Assembly: GCA_001464585.1 (NCBI GenBank)
Contig: LNFF01000040.1
Coordinates: 133,267 to 197,266, forward strand
Length of the DNA stretch: 64,000 nt
From: Gammaproteobacteria bacterium Ga0077554
GTDB taxonomy: Bacteria > Pseudomonadota > Gammaproteobacteria > Ga0077554 > Ga007554
Direction of reading: 5' to 3'
Shown: positions 34,415-46,185 of the stretch, one piece after another
Position numbering within the stretch: position 1 is the stretch's first letter
How the letters are laid out: the number at the start of each line of letters is the position of its first letter
The notes under the pieces: model-generated
Told to the model about the DNA's origin: nothing
Seen by the model: only the letters and a program-made list of their open reading frames with translations
The model's database searches: none
Position numbers and translations under genes: made by a program

Positions 34415-36487
34415 TTACCGCGTGGCGGAGGAAACGAGAAGTGGCGGGATTTTATCTGGCTCTACGGGGCGGCTGAACAGATAACCTTGCATGGCATCAC
34501 AGTCGTGCGACATGAGGAAGTCTTTTTGCGCGGGTGTTTCGACACCTTCAGCGATCACACGAATGCCCAGATTGTGCGCCATAACGATAATGGTGGAGGC
34601 AATGGCGGCATCGTCAAGATCGCCGGGAATGTCACTGACGAAAGATTTGTCGATTTTCAATGCGTTGATAGGCAAGCGTTTTAAGTAGGCCAGGCTGGAA
34701 TAGCCGGTGCCAAAATCATCAACCGAGATGTCGATGCCCATGGCGTCCAGGGTGGTGAGCATGGCGATGGCATTTTCGGTGTTGTGCATCAGCATGCTTT
34801 CGGTAAGCTCCAGCTCCAGATAACACGGCGCCAGCCCTGTTTCATGCAGTGTCTGCTCGATGACGTGGATAAAGTTTGATTGGCGCAACTGGCGGGGCGA
34901 CAGGTTGACCGCAACGCGCAGGTGGGGCAACCCCCCGACCTGCCAGGCTTTGTTTTGTGCGCAGGCAGTGCGCAACACCCATTCGCCGATGGGTGTAATC
35001 ATGCCGGTTTCTTCGGCGATCGGGATGAATTGCGGCGGCGAGATCATGCCTAATTCGGGGTGCCGCCAGCGCAGCAGCGCTTCTACGGCGATAATTTTAC
35101 CGGTGCGCAAATCAAATTGCGGCTGGTAGTGCAGGAAAAGCTCGTTACGTTCCAGCGCATGACGTAGCGCGTTCTCCAGGGACAGGCGCTCAAAGGCCTT
35201 GGTATTCATTTCTGTGGCATAAAACTGAAACGTGTTGCGGCCGTGTTCCTTGGCGTGATACATGGCGATATCGACATTACGCAGCAGTATATCGAGGTTG
35301 CACCCATCCGCCGGACAGGTTGCAATGCCAATGCTTGCGCTCATGAAAAGCTCATGGCCATCCACATTAAACGAGGGGGCAAAGGCAGCCAGAATTTTTT
35401 GCGCCACCCGCGCCGCATCTTCCGCATGGGTTAAATCAGGCAAAATCAACGCAAACTCATCACCCGCCAAACGCGCTACCGTATCACAATCACGGACGCA
35501 ACCAGACAACCGCCCTCCCAGCATTTTGAGCAACTCATCACCCACAGCATGCCCCAGGGTATCGTTAATGGCCTTGAAGCGGTCCATGTCGAGCAGCAAT
35601 AATGCCAGCAGCGTACCGCGCCGCGCACTTTCAGCAATCGCCTGCTCGAGGCGGAATTTGAACATGACGCGGTTGGGCAAGCCAGTGAGATCATCATGAT
35701 GCGCCAGATAGTTCATGCGGGCTTCCGCGCCGCGGCGCTCGCTAATATCCTGAAGCGCGCCTTCATGATACAAAATCTTTCCGTGCGTATCATATACAAT
35801 ACGCGTACACGATTCTGTCCAGATAATACTACCGTCATAACGGCGTAGCTGCGCAACAAAATCCCGGGTTTTACCACCATGGTTTACCAGCGCGTGCTGT
35901 AAAAGCTCAAACCCTTCCGGATGCACACACAAGTCCCGCACATTGAGCGTGCAGAATAATTCCAGGTCTGAATACCCTAGAATGTGCAGCAAGGTGGGGT
36001 TGGCATCTATAATCTGGCCGTCAGGGGTAGTTTGATATAACCCAATCGGCACGCCATTAAATAAATCACGGTAGCGCAGTTCGGCTTCCGCAAGCGCCTG
36101 GCTTTGCCGCACCTGCGTCACTGCGGCGCGGGCAGCCGCGCCCAGACGGGCAATATGCGTGACGGACTTGACAATGTAATCGTCAAGATTAGCCTTCATC
36201 GCTTCTACCGCTATTTCTTCACTGCCGGTGCCAGTGAACATGATGACGGGACAATACGGATGGAGATGCTTGACGGCGCGCAGAATTTCCAGCCCGGTGG
36301 TCCAGCCAATATGATAGTCGGTAATGACGAGATCAAAGCCTCCTGCCACTAGTGCAGCGTCAAATGCGGCCTGATCAGAAAACTGTTGAACGTGTAAATG
36401 GGGAAATTCCCGATCCAGCGCACGCAGAACCAGCGCCCCATCGTCAGGGTTATCGTCAATTAACAAGACGTGTACAGCACAGCCCAT
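34415..36487 (-). CDS. response regulator with PAS, GGDEF and EAL domains
   Basis: A 690-residue cyclic-di-GMP signalling protein. It has a receiver domain (about 5-120, phospho-acceptor aspartate in LVITDYHIG), a PAS sensor (about 135-255), a GGDEF domain (about 275-425) whose active-site motif reads AGDEF, and an EAL domain (about 440-685) with EALLRW and DDFGTGYSS intact. The phosphodiesterase half looks competent. The synthase half may be active or act as a GTP sensor. No partner histidine kinase is adjacent. Confidence 0.93.
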   Translation of the reverse strand: MGCAVHVLLIDDNPDDGALVLRALDREFPHLHVQQFSDQAAFDAALVAGGFDLVITDYHIGWTTGLEILRAVKHLHPYCPVIMFTGTGSEEIAVEAMKANLDDYIVKSVTHIARLGAAARAAVTQVRQSQALAEAELRYRDLFNGVPIGLYQTTPDGQIIDANPTLLHILGYSDLELFCTLNVRDLCVHPEGFELLQHALVNHGGKTRDFVAQLRRYDGSIIWTESCTRIVYDTHGKILYHEGALQDISERRGAEARMNYLAHHDDLTGLPNRVMFKFRLEQAIAESARRGTLLALLLLDMDRFKAINDTLGHAVGDELLKMLGGRLSGCVRDCDTVARLAGDEFALILPDLTHAEDAARVAQKILAAFAPSFNVDGHELFMSASIGIATCPADGCNLDILLRNVDIAMYHAKEHGRNTFQFYATEMNTKAFERLSLENALRHALERNELFLHYQPQFDLRTGKIIAVEALLRWRHPELGMISPPQFIPIAEETGMITPIGEWVLRTACAQNKAWQVGGLPHLRVAVNLSPRQLRQSNFIHVIEQTLHETGLAPCYLELELTESMLMHNTENAIAMLTTLDAMGIDISVDDFGTGYSSLAYLKRLPINALKIDKSFVSDIPGDLDDAAIASTIIVMAHNLGIRVIAEGVETPAQKDFLMSHDCDAMQGYLFSRPVEPDKIPPLLVSSATR

Positions 36488-36624
36488 AAGCGCCCACTTT
36501 TATACAAGACGTGTTTCCGAGTGTATCTTAATTTTAATGTGTCTGTACTAAATTTTGTCAAAATTATAGTTTTAGCGCAATTATTTATCATACAATAAGC
36601 CATGCCTTTACATTGCCACCCGCT

Positions 36625-36933
36625 ATGATGACCCCCGCCGACAACACACAACAACGTCCACTCGCGCCCGAAGAGATGGAAGCACGCGCTAAAGAAATCT
36701 TTCCGATTGAAATGAGCGCCGAAGAATTTGCGGGACGCGATGGTGAAGGCTGGGGGCCATTCCCCTTTGCTGCCTATCAATACCGGGACGCTGCACTGAA
36801 CGCCTGGATTCAGCAGTTTGCCAAAATTCTTGCCACGCCCGGCATGGTGGAAGTGTATCAGATGAAATATCTCACCCCCCAAGAACGCGCCCGGCTGGAG
36901 GCGTTGAGAGGACTGATTGAGGATGATCTTTAA
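36625..36933 (+). CDS. conserved small hypothetical protein
   Basis: About 102 residues (ATG at 36625, another at 36628). It is acidic and soluble, with EMEARAKEIFPIEMSAEEF, a GEGWGPFPFAAY stretch and a helical C-terminus. I do not recognise a family. Coding appearance is good, with no better frame on either strand. It lies between the divergent GGDEF/EAL gene and the convergent mnmE. Confidence 0.55.
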   Translation: MMTPADNTQQRPLAPEEMEARAKEIFPIEMSAEEFAGRDGEGWGPFPFAAYQYRDAALNAWIQQFAKILATPGMVEVYQMKYLTPQERARLEALRGLIEDDL

Positions 36934-36971
36934 GAACTTGTTCACGATCTCGCTGAACGGCGCCCTTAAGT

Positions 36972-38384
36972 TTACTTTCCAATACAAAAACTGGAAAATA
37001 TTCTACCCAGCAAATCATCCGATGTAAACGCCCCGGTAATTTCCGCTAACGTATCTTGCGCGACGCGCAAATCTTCCGCCAGCAACTCGCCCGCACGGTG
37101 CTCCTGAAATTGCTGCGCCGCCTGCTCCAGGCCGACGCACGCGCGACGCAACGCATCGACATGACGGCGACGCGCCATGAAACCGCCTTCGCCGCTATTG
37201 ACGTAACCCATGGATGCTTTCAGATGTTCGCGCAGCGCATCCAGACCCGCACCAGTCTTGATGGATATTCCCACTTCCGCATCAAACACGCTGTGATTCA
37301 TGCCGGGCCCACGCGCTTTTATATCACCGGGCTGGCGTCCTGTCACATCAATCTTGTTGCGCACCAGCGTCACTGGCACGCGCTCAGGTAATTTCCTGAT
37401 GATGGCTTGTAACGTATCATCGGTCGCGCCGCCACCTGGCAAATCATGATTGATCTGCGCATCATCTACCATCAGCAGTATCCGGTCGGCGTGTGCAATT
37501 TCATGCCATGCGCGATGAATGCCTTGCTGTTCGACAGGATCACTGCTGTCACGCAAACCGGCGGTATCTATAATGTGTAATGGCAGGCCATCCAGCGTGA
37601 TGTGTTCGCGCAATACATCGCGGGTGGTGCCGGGTATGTTGGCAACAATGGCGGCGTCGCGGCAGGCAAGATGATTCAACAAACTGGATTTGCCCGCATT
37701 GGGCGGCCCGGCGATCACCACCGTCATGCCTTCGCGCAGCAATGCGCCTTGATGTGCTGATGCCTGCGTCTGTTGCAGCGCATGGGTAATGTCACGCAGG
37801 CGCGCGCCAACATGGCCGCCAGAAAGAAAATCAATTTCCTCTTCAGGGAAGTCGATAGCGGATTCAACATATAGCCGCAACTGTACCAGTTGCTCAATGA
37901 GCGCGTTGATGTGCGCGGAGAATTCACCTTGCAGCGAACGTGTTGCAGCGCGTGCCGCATGCTCGGAAGCGCTGTCGATGAGATCAGCAATCGCTTCCGC
38001 CTGCACCAGGTCGAGCTTGTCGTTAAGAAACGCGCGCTCGGAAAATTCACCAGGACGCGCCAGCCGCGCACCCAGCGCGATGGCCTGCCTGACCAGCATG
38101 TCCATCACCACCGGGCCACCGTGGCCTTGCAGCTCCAGCACATCTTCACCCGTGAAAGAATGAGGTTCAGGGAAGTACAGTGCAATACCCCGATCTATAA
38201 CCTGACGTTCACCAGCAGCATAAAACGGCAGATACTCCGCGTAACGCGGCTTGGGCAGATGCCCCAGTATCGCAGAAGCAATGCTGGCCGCACGCGGCCC
38301 GGAAATACGCACGATGCCTACCCCTCCTCGCCCCGGCGGAGTGGCTTGGGCAACGATGGTGTCAATAAGCGTGGGGATGGTCAT
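36972..38384 (-). CDS. mnmE: tRNA modification GTPase MnmE
   Basis: A 470-residue protein with an N-terminal folate-binding domain ([21 protein letters not shown]), helical domain, G domain ([23 protein letters not shown]) and the obligatory C-terminal FCIGK. With MnmG it modifies U34 of certain tRNAs. It lies downstream of yidC, as in most gammaproteobacteria, but behind a strong terminator. Confidence 0.97.
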   Translation of the reverse strand: MTIPTLIDTIVAQATPPGRGGVGIVRISGPRAASIASAILGHLPKPRYAEYLPFYAAGERQVIDRGIALYFPEPHSFTGEDVLELQGHGGPVVMDMLVRQAIALGARLARPGEFSERAFLNDKLDLVQAEAIADLIDSASEHAARAATRSLQGEFSAHINALIEQLVQLRLYVESAIDFPEEEIDFLSGGHVGARLRDITHALQQTQASAHQGALLREGMTVVIAGPPNAGKSSLLNHLACRDAAIVANIPGTTRDVLREHITLDGLPLHIIDTAGLRDSSDPVEQQGIHRAWHEIAHADRILLMVDDAQINHDLPGGGATDDTLQAIIRKLPERVPVTLVRNKIDVTGRQPGDIKARGPGMNHSVFDAEVGISIKTGAGLDALREHLKASMGYVNSGEGGFMARRRHVDALRRACVGLEQAAQQFQEHRAGELLAEDLRVAQDTLAEITGAFTSDDLLGRIFSSFCIGK

Positions 38385-38428
38385 GCGAATATTCTAACCT
38401 GAAAACGGCGATTAAACCGTAGTGTATT

Positions 38429-38503
38429 GTCATTTCGACCGCAGGGAGAAATCTTTACATGGATTTTGTAGGAGCAGGATTTCTCCGGTTGGTCGAAATG
38501 ACA
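38429..38503. repeat. dispersed TGTCATTTCGA palindromic repeat
   Basis: TGTCATTTCGACCGCAGGGAG at the left and CTCCGGTTGGTCGAAATGACA at the right. It lies between yidC and mnmE. Confidence 0.75.
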
Positions 38504-38522
38504 CGGGCCTTGCGGCTTCCCC

Positions 38523-38553
38523 AAAAAAAACGGGCCGTGTGGCCCGTTTTTTT
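38523..38553. terminator. bidirectional terminator after yidC
   Basis: A run of A, then CGGGCC-GTGT-GGCCCG, then a run of T. On the minus strand it ends the rpmH-yidC transcript; the T run overlaps the yidC stop codon. Confidence 0.9.
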
Positions 38554-40249
38554 AACTCGTTTGTTTTGCCGCCAGCTTGTCAATGCGGTGGGTAATAAAC
38601 CACTGTTGCGCAATTGACAGGGTGTTATTCACCACCCAGTACAATACCAGTCCCGACGGGAAGAAGGCAAAAAACGGCGTGAAGATATACGGCATGTACT
38701 TCACTACCTTAGCCATCACCGGATCCGGCGGCGGTGGGTTGAGACGTTGTTGAATAACCATGGTGATACCCATGATCAGCGGCAGCACGTAATAGGGGTC
38801 GCGGGTTGAAAGATCCTGCAACCACAGGATGAACGGCGCCTGACGCAACTCCACGCTTTCCAGCAATACCCAGTATAAAGCAATGAACACCGGAATCTGC
38901 ACCAGCACGGGCAAGCAGCCACCCACCGGATTAACTTTTTCCTTCTTGTATAACTCCATCATTGCCTGGCTGAACTTCTGGCGGTCATCGCCATAGCGTT
39001 CTTTCAGCGCCACCATTTTTGGTTGCAGACGACGCATGTTCGCCATGGAACGGTAGCTGGTTTCCGAGAGCTTGAAAAACACCAGCTTGATTGTCAACGT
39101 CAGCAGCACAATCGCCCAGCCCCAATTGTTCACTGCTTTATGAAACCATTCCAGCAGCCAGAACAACGGCTTTGCGATAATCGTCAACGGGCCATAATCA
39201 ACAGTCAACTCTAAACCGGGCGCGATTTTTTCCAGCATATCCTGCAGCTTGGGGCCGACATACAAGCGGCTGGTGAACGTGCTGCTCTGGCCGGGGGCAA
39301 TGGCAACTTCTGGGGAAGCCATGCCCAGCACGTAATGTTTGTCATCCAGCGCCTTGCTGTAATAATGATTATTTTCGTCAGCCTTGGGTATCCACGCGCT
39401 GACAAAATAATGCTGGATCATCGCCGCCCAGCCACCAGTAAAATCGCGGCTCAGGTTTTCTTCTTTCATATCATCAAATGTGATTTTTTCGTATTTCTTG
39501 GCCTCGCTGTAAATCACACCACCGGTGTAGGTGTAAATCAGCGACAGGCCGCCATCAGATGAATCACGGCGTTGCAACTGGCGATACTGGCGACCCTTCC
39601 ATTCTGTGGGGGAAGTGTTATTTACCGTATGATCCACGTCTACCACGTAACTACCCCGGCGGAAGGTGTAGACCTTGGTTACCGTCACGCCATCGGGGCT
39701 GGTCCAGAGCAGCGGCACCTTGATTTCATCGGCGCCTTTATCTGTACTGGTCAAGGTATATTCGGTTTTTTCCACTGAAAATTGCGCATGGTGATCGGGG
39801 GCGGGGCGGTTGGCAAGCAGACCCGACTGCGCGATAAACAACGTGGAGGGCGTCTCATCCAGCAAGCGCACGGGTTTTCCTGGTTCGGTGACCTTGACGG
39901 GATACGCAGTGAGATCCGCCTGGCGCATATCACCGCCGTTGGTGTCGATAATGATATCCAGCACGTCGGTTTTTACATGGACACGCTGGCCTGAAACCAG
40001 GCCGGGCTTCTCAATCGCAGGCGTGGCGCTGGTGGCGGCGCCAGCAGGCGCGGCGGTGGGCGCCGCATTAGTTGCCGGTGCGCTGGCGCCAGGCTCCGCA
40101 GGCGTTTGAGCTATACCGCTTTGTGCCTGGGTTGCCGCAGGGGCGGTCACCGCCGCGGGTGGCACAACCTGCTCCTGTTGCCATGCCTGCCAGAGGAAAA
40201 TGATCACTACGGACAATGCCGCAAAAATAAGAATTCTGTAATTATCCAT
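38552..40249 (-). CDS. yidC: membrane protein insertase YidC
   Basis: About 565 residues from the ATG at 40249 ([15 protein letters not shown]). It has one N-terminal helix, a proline/alanine-rich linker (about 30-80), a large periplasmic beta-domain and five C-terminal helices with [20 protein letters not shown]. It inserts and folds inner-membrane proteins. The start overlaps yidD by about 8 bases. Confidence 0.97.
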   Translation of the reverse strand: MDNYRILIFAALSVVIIFLWQAWQQEQVVPPAAVTAPAATQAQSGIAQTPAEPGASAPATNAAPTAAPAGAATSATPAIEKPGLVSGQRVHVKTDVLDIIIDTNGGDMRQADLTAYPVKVTEPGKPVRLLDETPSTLFIAQSGLLANRPAPDHHAQFSVEKTEYTLTSTDKGADEIKVPLLWTSPDGVTVTKVYTFRRGSYVVDVDHTVNNTSPTEWKGRQYRQLQRRDSSDGGLSLIYTYTGGVIYSEAKKYEKITFDDMKEENLSRDFTGGWAAMIQHYFVSAWIPKADENNHYYSKALDDKHYVLGMASPEVAIAPGQSSTFTSRLYVGPKLQDMLEKIAPGLELTVDYGPLTIIAKPLFWLLEWFHKAVNNWGWAIVLLTLTIKLVFFKLSETSYRSMANMRRLQPKMVALKERYGDDRQKFSQAMMELYKKEKVNPVGGCLPVLVQIPVFIALYWVLLESVELRQAPFILWLQDLSTRDPYYVLPLIMGITMVIQQRLNPPPPDPVMAKVVKYMPYIFTPFFAFFPSGLVLYWVVNNTLSIAQQWFITHRIDKLAAKQTS

Positions 40250-40493
40250 CAGATAGTTTATCCGCTTTCTTTTCAGAGTCAGGGTCAGGTACGAGGTCGA
40301 TGCCACCGGGATGCCAGGGATGGCAGCGCGCGAGTCGGCGTGCGGCCAGCCAGCTACCGGTGATTACACCATGATTTTTTATTGCTGTTTCGGCATAACA
40401 TGAACAACTGGGATAAAACCGGCAGTTATTGCCCAAAAACGGGCTGATCAAACCGCGATAGAGGCGTATCGCCAAAGCCAGGGCTTTTTCCAT
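40242..40493 (-). CDS. yidD: membrane protein insertion efficiency factor YidD
   Basis: About 83 residues from the ATG at 40493. The conserved core [27 protein letters not shown] and [17 protein letters not shown] is intact, with the cysteine pattern of the family. An upstream ATG at 40514 lies inside rnpA. It sits between rnpA and yidC, its usual place. Confidence 0.93.
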   Translation of the reverse strand: MEKALALAIRLYRGLISPFLGNNCRFYPSCSCYAETAIKNHGVITGSWLAARRLARCHPWHPGGIDLVPDPDSEKKADKLSDG

Positions 40494-40498
40494 CAGGG

Positions 40499-40921
40499 TC
40501 AGGCCTTTTTCCATCGCTCCATCCACCGCGCCAGCGCATCCCAATGTTTATCGAGGATCGCGCGCAACGCCGGGCCGGATAATTCCCCCAGGCCTGCGCG
40601 ACTCATGATTACCACATCCAGGCCGCTCAAGCGGCCCTGGCACAGCCTGAAACTTTCGCGGGTCGTGCGCTTGACACGATTACGATCAACGGCGCGCTTG
40701 ATACTTTTTTTGGATATGATCAACCCGAGACGCGGCAAATCACCGCCATTTCTTCTGGCCCGCAACATCACGCCGCCACTGGATGACTGGTAACCACTCC
40801 CCGGCGGCGGCGCGGGTACGGACGCGGCACCCGGCACGCGGCGCTGCCCGGTGGCAGTAAACACCTGCTCATATTCATAAGGCTTGAGCAGACGGTGATG
40901 CACGGTAAAGCGACACAGCAC
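40499..40921 (-). CDS. rnpA: ribonuclease P protein component with an inserted loop
   Basis: From a GTG at 40921 the protein has about 140 residues; the frame is open to an ATG at 41038, which would give 179. The conserved parts are [12 protein letters not shown] at the start and [27 protein letters not shown], the RNR motif that contacts the RNA. Between them lies [20 protein letters not shown] and following residues, roughly 17 more than usual in this loop. It is the protein partner of the tRNA 5' processing ribozyme. The true start is uncertain, and no good ribosome-binding site decides it. Confidence 0.88.
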   Translation of the reverse strand: MLCRFTVHHRLLKPYEYEQVFTATGQRRVPGAASVPAPPPGSGYQSSSGGVMLRARRNGGDLPRLGLIISKKSIKRAVDRNRVKRTTRESFRLCQGRLSGLDVVIMSRAGLGELSGPALRAILDKHWDALARWMERWKKA

Positions 40922-41094
40922 CGGACGAGCCGCGCCAGCCACTTCTTTGCCAGCACCACCCGTACCCCTGTCCCCGGCAACACTGTCCCGATCATGATCA
41001 CGCGGATCAGCGGGGAATACATTCGGAGCGGAGCGCAAAATCGTAGAGAGCCTGCTGACCCAGGTTCAGGATCAGGCGCGGCTCAAGCTCAGAT

Positions 41095-41229
41095 TCAGGC
41101 GGACAGACGTGTCCGGCCTTTGGCACGGCGGCGCTTGATTACCAGGCGCCCACCCGGGGTTTTCATGCGGGCACGAAATCCGTGGGTACGCTTGCACTTG
41201 ATGACGCTGGGTTGAAATGTTCTTTTCAT
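41095..41229 (-). CDS. rpmH: 50S ribosomal protein L34
   Basis: A 44-residue basic protein, [20 protein letters not shown] then RMKTPGGR...[12 protein letters not shown], the complete L34. It heads the rpmH-rnpA-yidD-yidC run. In most gammaproteobacteria dnaA would lie upstream in the opposite direction; here the next gene is apaH. Confidence 0.97.
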   Translation of the reverse strand: MKRTFQPSVIKCKRTHGFRARMKTPGGRLVIKRRRAKGRTRLSA

Positions 41230-41470
41230 GGCTAGGCTAATCCAAATAAGGGTTGTGACTGCATTAATAAAAGCCCGTCAGGATACCCATTTACAGGGGG
41301 GTATGTCAATAAAAACCGGATGATTTACTACGCAGGCGGGTTTTGTGGGGTAAAATTAGTCCGCTGAGGCGGGAGAGTGCGACGCAACGCTGACAAATGG
41401 GTTGCTTCGCTGTTGCTCCCAATCAATCTTGATTAAATTCAATTATTTAAAACTAATTCAAGGAAAATAC

Positions 41471-42307
41471 ATGGCCGTCTACGCCATTGGTGACATCCAG
41501 GGCTGTTTTGATGAGCTGCTGACGCTGCTGGCGCGGCTCCAGTTTGAGCCGGGGCGCGATCAGGTGTGGTTCGCCGGTGATCTGGTGAATCGCGGCCCGC
41601 AATCGCTGGAGGTGCTGCGCTACGTACGCAGCCTAGGAGACAACGCGGTGACGGTGCTGGGCAACCATGATATTCACCTGCTGGCGGTCGCGGGTGGGCA
41701 TACGGCTGCGCGCCGTGATGATACCTTTCATGACGTGCTTAATGCGCCCGACCGCGACGCATTGCTGGGCTGGCTGCGCCACCAGCCGCTGCTGCATCAT
41801 GACAATGATTTGGGCGTGACGATGATCCACGCCGGTCTGCCGCCACAATGGGATCTCGCCACCGCGCGCGCCTGCGCCGCCGAAGTAGAAAGCGCGTTGC
41901 GCGGAACGCATTATCACGATTATCTTACGGCCATTTACGGTAACGGGCCAGCGCAATGGTCAGACACACTCACGGGCAGCGAACGCTGGCGCTTTATCAC
42001 CAACTGTTTTACCCGCCTGCGCTATTGTGATGCACAGGGGCGGCTGGCGCTCAAGGACAAAGGCGCGCCCGGCACGCAAACCGCCGGGTATATGCCGTGG
42101 TTCGCCGTGCCGGGTCGCGCCAGCGCAGGCATGGAGATTGTGTTTGGCCATTGGTCTACATTGGACGCCTGCGACACGCCCGGCGTGCATCACCTCGATA
42201 CCGGCTGCGTGTGGGGTGGGGCATTGACGGCGCTGCGGCTGGATGGCAAGCAGCGCGAGCGCATCAGCATTCCTTGCGCGGGGGCGTGTGAGCCGGGTAG
42301 CGAATGA
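41471..42307 (+). CDS. apaH: symmetrical bis(5'-nucleosyl)-tetraphosphatase
   Basis: About 278 residues from the ATG at 41471, preceded by AAGGAAA. The metallophosphoesterase motifs GDIQGC, GDLVNRGP, GNHD and MIHAGLPPQW are present. It splits Ap4A into two ADP. It is divergent from rpmH, and its stop abuts the convergent hemF. The frame is open upstream to 41402 without a supporting ribosome-binding site. Confidence 0.96.
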   Translation: MAVYAIGDIQGCFDELLTLLARLQFEPGRDQVWFAGDLVNRGPQSLEVLRYVRSLGDNAVTVLGNHDIHLLAVAGGHTAARRDDTFHDVLNAPDRDALLGWLRHQPLLHHDNDLGVTMIHAGLPPQWDLATARACAAEVESALRGTHYHDYLTAIYGNGPAQWSDTLTGSERWRFITNCFTRLRYCDAQGRLALKDKGAPGTQTAGYMPWFAVPGRASAGMEIVFGHWSTLDACDTPGVHHLDTGCVWGGALTALRLDGKQRERISIPCAGACEPGSE

Positions 42308-43826
<1,519 letters not shown>

Positions 43827-43828
43827 GG

Positions 43829-45127
43829 TTATCTCGCTGATTGTTCGCGCTGAATGGCGCGGTAGCCAATGTCAGCGCGGTAATACATGCCATCCCAGTG
43901 GATCTGCTTTACCAGCGCGTAGGCACGCGCCTGCGCCTCGCTGACGGTGTTGCCCAGCGCGCAGGCGCACAGTACCCGTCCGCCTGCGGTGGCGATAGCG
44001 TTATCTTTTTCAATGGTAGCGGCATGGAAGACTTTAGCGTCAGGCGTGGCCATCGCCAAACCATTCAAACCGCTAATGATGTCACCCTTGCGGTACGCAT
44101 CAGGATAGCCGCCCGCAGCCAGCACCACGCCCAGCGCCGGACGCGGATCCCAGTCGGTCTGAACCTGGTGCAGGCGTTTGTCGAGCGCAGCTTCGCATAA
44201 ATCCACCAGATCAGAACGCAGGCGCATCAGCACTGGCTGGGTTTCTGGGTCACCAAAGCGGCAGTTGAATTCCAGCACTTTTGGGATACCGTCAGGGCTG
44301 ATCATCACCCCAGCGTAGAGAAAGCCAGTGTAAGGCACGCCCTCTTGCGCCATGCCACGCAGTGTTGGCTCAATGACTTCGCGCATGATGCGCGCATGCA
44401 CGGCAGGCGTGACCACGGGCGCGGACGAGTAGGCACCCATGCCGCCGGTGTTGGGGCCGAGATCGCCATCGTCACGCGCCTTATGGTCTTGGGATGTTGC
44501 CAGCGGCAGCACGTGCTCACCGTCGGCCATGACAATAAAGCTGGCCTCTTCGCCCTGTAAAAATTCCTCGACCACGACGCGATGCCCGGCCGCGCCAAAC
44601 GCATTACCCGCGAGCATGTCGCGCACGGCGTCTTCGGCCAGCGCCGTGGTGTGGGCGATGATCACGCCTTTACCCGCCGCCAGGCCATCGGCCTTGACCA
44701 CTAATGGCGCACCAAGCTTGCGGATATAAGCAATCGCTTCGTCAATATCCGTGAATTTGCCATAGGCCGCCGTGGGAATGCCGTGACGCGCCATGAAATC
44801 CTTGGCGAAGGCCTTGGAGCCTTCCAGTTGCGCCGCCTTGCGCACCGGACCAAAACAGCGCAGGCCGATCGCCTGAAACGCATCAACCACCCCCAGCACC
44901 AACGGCACTTCGGGGCCAACGATGGTCAGCGCCACACTATTATTACGCGCGAACAGCGCCAATGCAGCAATATCATCCACCGCGATGGCGATATTTTCTA
45001 CTTTAGGCTCGTGCGCCGTACCCGCATTGCCGGGCGCGACAAATACTTTTTTTACCCGGGCGGATTGCGCCACCTTCCACGCCAGAGCATGCTCACGCCC
45101 GCCGCCGCCAACGATTAATATATTCAT
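43829..45127 (-). CDS. purD: phosphoribosylamine-glycine ligase
   Basis: About 432 residues from the ATG at 45127 (MNILIVGGGGREHALAW). ATP-grasp motifs and LEFNCRFGDPETQP are conserved. It catalyses the second step of purine synthesis. purH lies elsewhere in the window rather than adjacent. An open extension to 45172 has no support. Confidence 0.97.
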   Translation of the reverse strand: MNILIVGGGGREHALAWKVAQSARVKKVFVAPGNAGTAHEPKVENIAIAVDDIAALALFARNNSVALTIVGPEVPLVLGVVDAFQAIGLRCFGPVRKAAQLEGSKAFAKDFMARHGIPTAAYGKFTDIDEAIAYIRKLGAPLVVKADGLAAGKGVIIAHTTALAEDAVRDMLAGNAFGAAGHRVVVEEFLQGEEASFIVMADGEHVLPLATSQDHKARDDGDLGPNTGGMGAYSSAPVVTPAVHARIMREVIEPTLRGMAQEGVPYTGFLYAGVMISPDGIPKVLEFNCRFGDPETQPVLMRLRSDLVDLCEAALDKRLHQVQTDWDPRPALGVVLAAGGYPDAYRKGDIISGLNGLAMATPDAKVFHAATIEKDNAIATAGGRVLCACALGNTVSEAQARAYALVKQIHWDGMYYRADIGYRAIQREQSAR

Positions 45128-45294
45128 GAAAAACCTTATGAGATCAGAAAACGTGTACGGGATGCGCAACATTATATCAGGAAGCGTGTAAAAGGCTTAG
45201 AGGGCATCCATGAATAAATCATTTCTCGCCACTATGTTATTGTGAACGTAACCAGGCACCTTTACTTCCGTTACTGTTTTTTGGAGAATGCGGC

Positions 45295-46185
45295 ATGGCC
45301 TTACGAGAACTATGGCTGCTGTTACGTGATACCGCAAATGCGTGGATAGATGATCGCGCGCCCAGCATGGGCGCGGCGCTGGCATTCTATGCGCTATTTT
45401 CCGTAGCACCCTTGTTAATTATCGCCATTGCCATAGCCGGCGTTTTTTTTGGCGAAGAAGCCGCGCGCGGTGAAATTGTAGCGCAGATTGGCGGGCTCAT
45501 CGGCCAGGAAGGCGCCGCGTCAATACAATCCATCATTGAAAGCGCGCGTAATCCTGCCTCTGGCACCGTGGCGATGACAGTCGGCATACTGACCTTGATT
45601 ATTACCGCAAGCACAGTATTCGCCGAACTTAAAGACAGCCTTGATTATATCTGGCGGGTCAACAACCCCGACAGCAGCAGCTTGCGCAATTTTTTTCAAA
45701 CACGGGTGCGGGCAGTCGTTATGGTAATAATTATCGGTGTGCTGTTATTACTGCTGCTGGTTGCCAGCACGGCGCTCACCCTGATAGCGGACCGCGCCGC
45801 CATGTACCAGAACATTGCCTATCTCATCGACACCCTGAATTTTATAATTTTCGTGGGCATGACTGCGATGTTGTTTGCCATCATCTACAAAATATTACCC
45901 GACATAAAAATTGCCTGGAAAGATGTATGGATGGGCGCGGCCATTACCGCTGTATTATTTTCACTTGGCAAATCACTGATTGCTTTATATTTGACAAAGA
46001 GTCACATTGGCTCTGCATTCGGCACCGCAGGATCGGTGATCATCGGATTGCTGTGGGTTTATTACTCGGCGCAAATATTTTTCCTTGGCGCAGAATTTAC
46101 CAAACTATATGCGCAACGCTATGGTTCACAAAAACCAATGACGGAGGCACCACATAGCGCAAAAACTGCATCAAGCGATGCTTAA
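45295..46185 (+). CDS. YihY/BrkB-family inner membrane protein
   Basis: A 296-residue protein with six predicted helices. RAPSMGAALAFYALFSVAPLL is the family hallmark, followed by FAELKDSLDYIWRVN and GLLWVYYSAQIFFLGAEFTKLYA. Once annotated as ribonuclease BN, the family is now regarded as membrane transporters or envelope factors of unknown substrate. It converges on the amine oxidase gene with a 15-base overlap. Confidence 0.9.
   Translation: MALRELWLLLRDTANAWIDDRAPSMGAALAFYALFSVAPLLIIAIAIAGVFFGEEAARGEIVAQIGGLIGQEGAASIQSIIESARNPASGTVAMTVGILTLIITASTVFAELKDSLDYIWRVNNPDSSSLRNFFQTRVRAVVMVIIIGVLLLLLLVASTALTLIADRAAMYQNIAYLIDTLNFIIFVGMTAMLFAIIYKILPDIKIAWKDVWMGAAITAVLFSLGKSLIALYLTKSHIGSAFGTAGSVIIGLLWVYYSAQIFFLGAEFTKLYAQRYGSQKPMTEAPHSAKTASSDA

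Noticed and set aside
10671-38503. The regular TGTCATTTCGA repeats as a CRISPR array.
   Set aside because: Copies are kilobases apart, palindromic and without uniform spacers; no cas genes are present.
41230-41470. The rpmH-apaH gap as a replication origin.
   Set aside because: No DnaA-box cluster or AT-rich unwinding region could be seen, and dnaA is absent.
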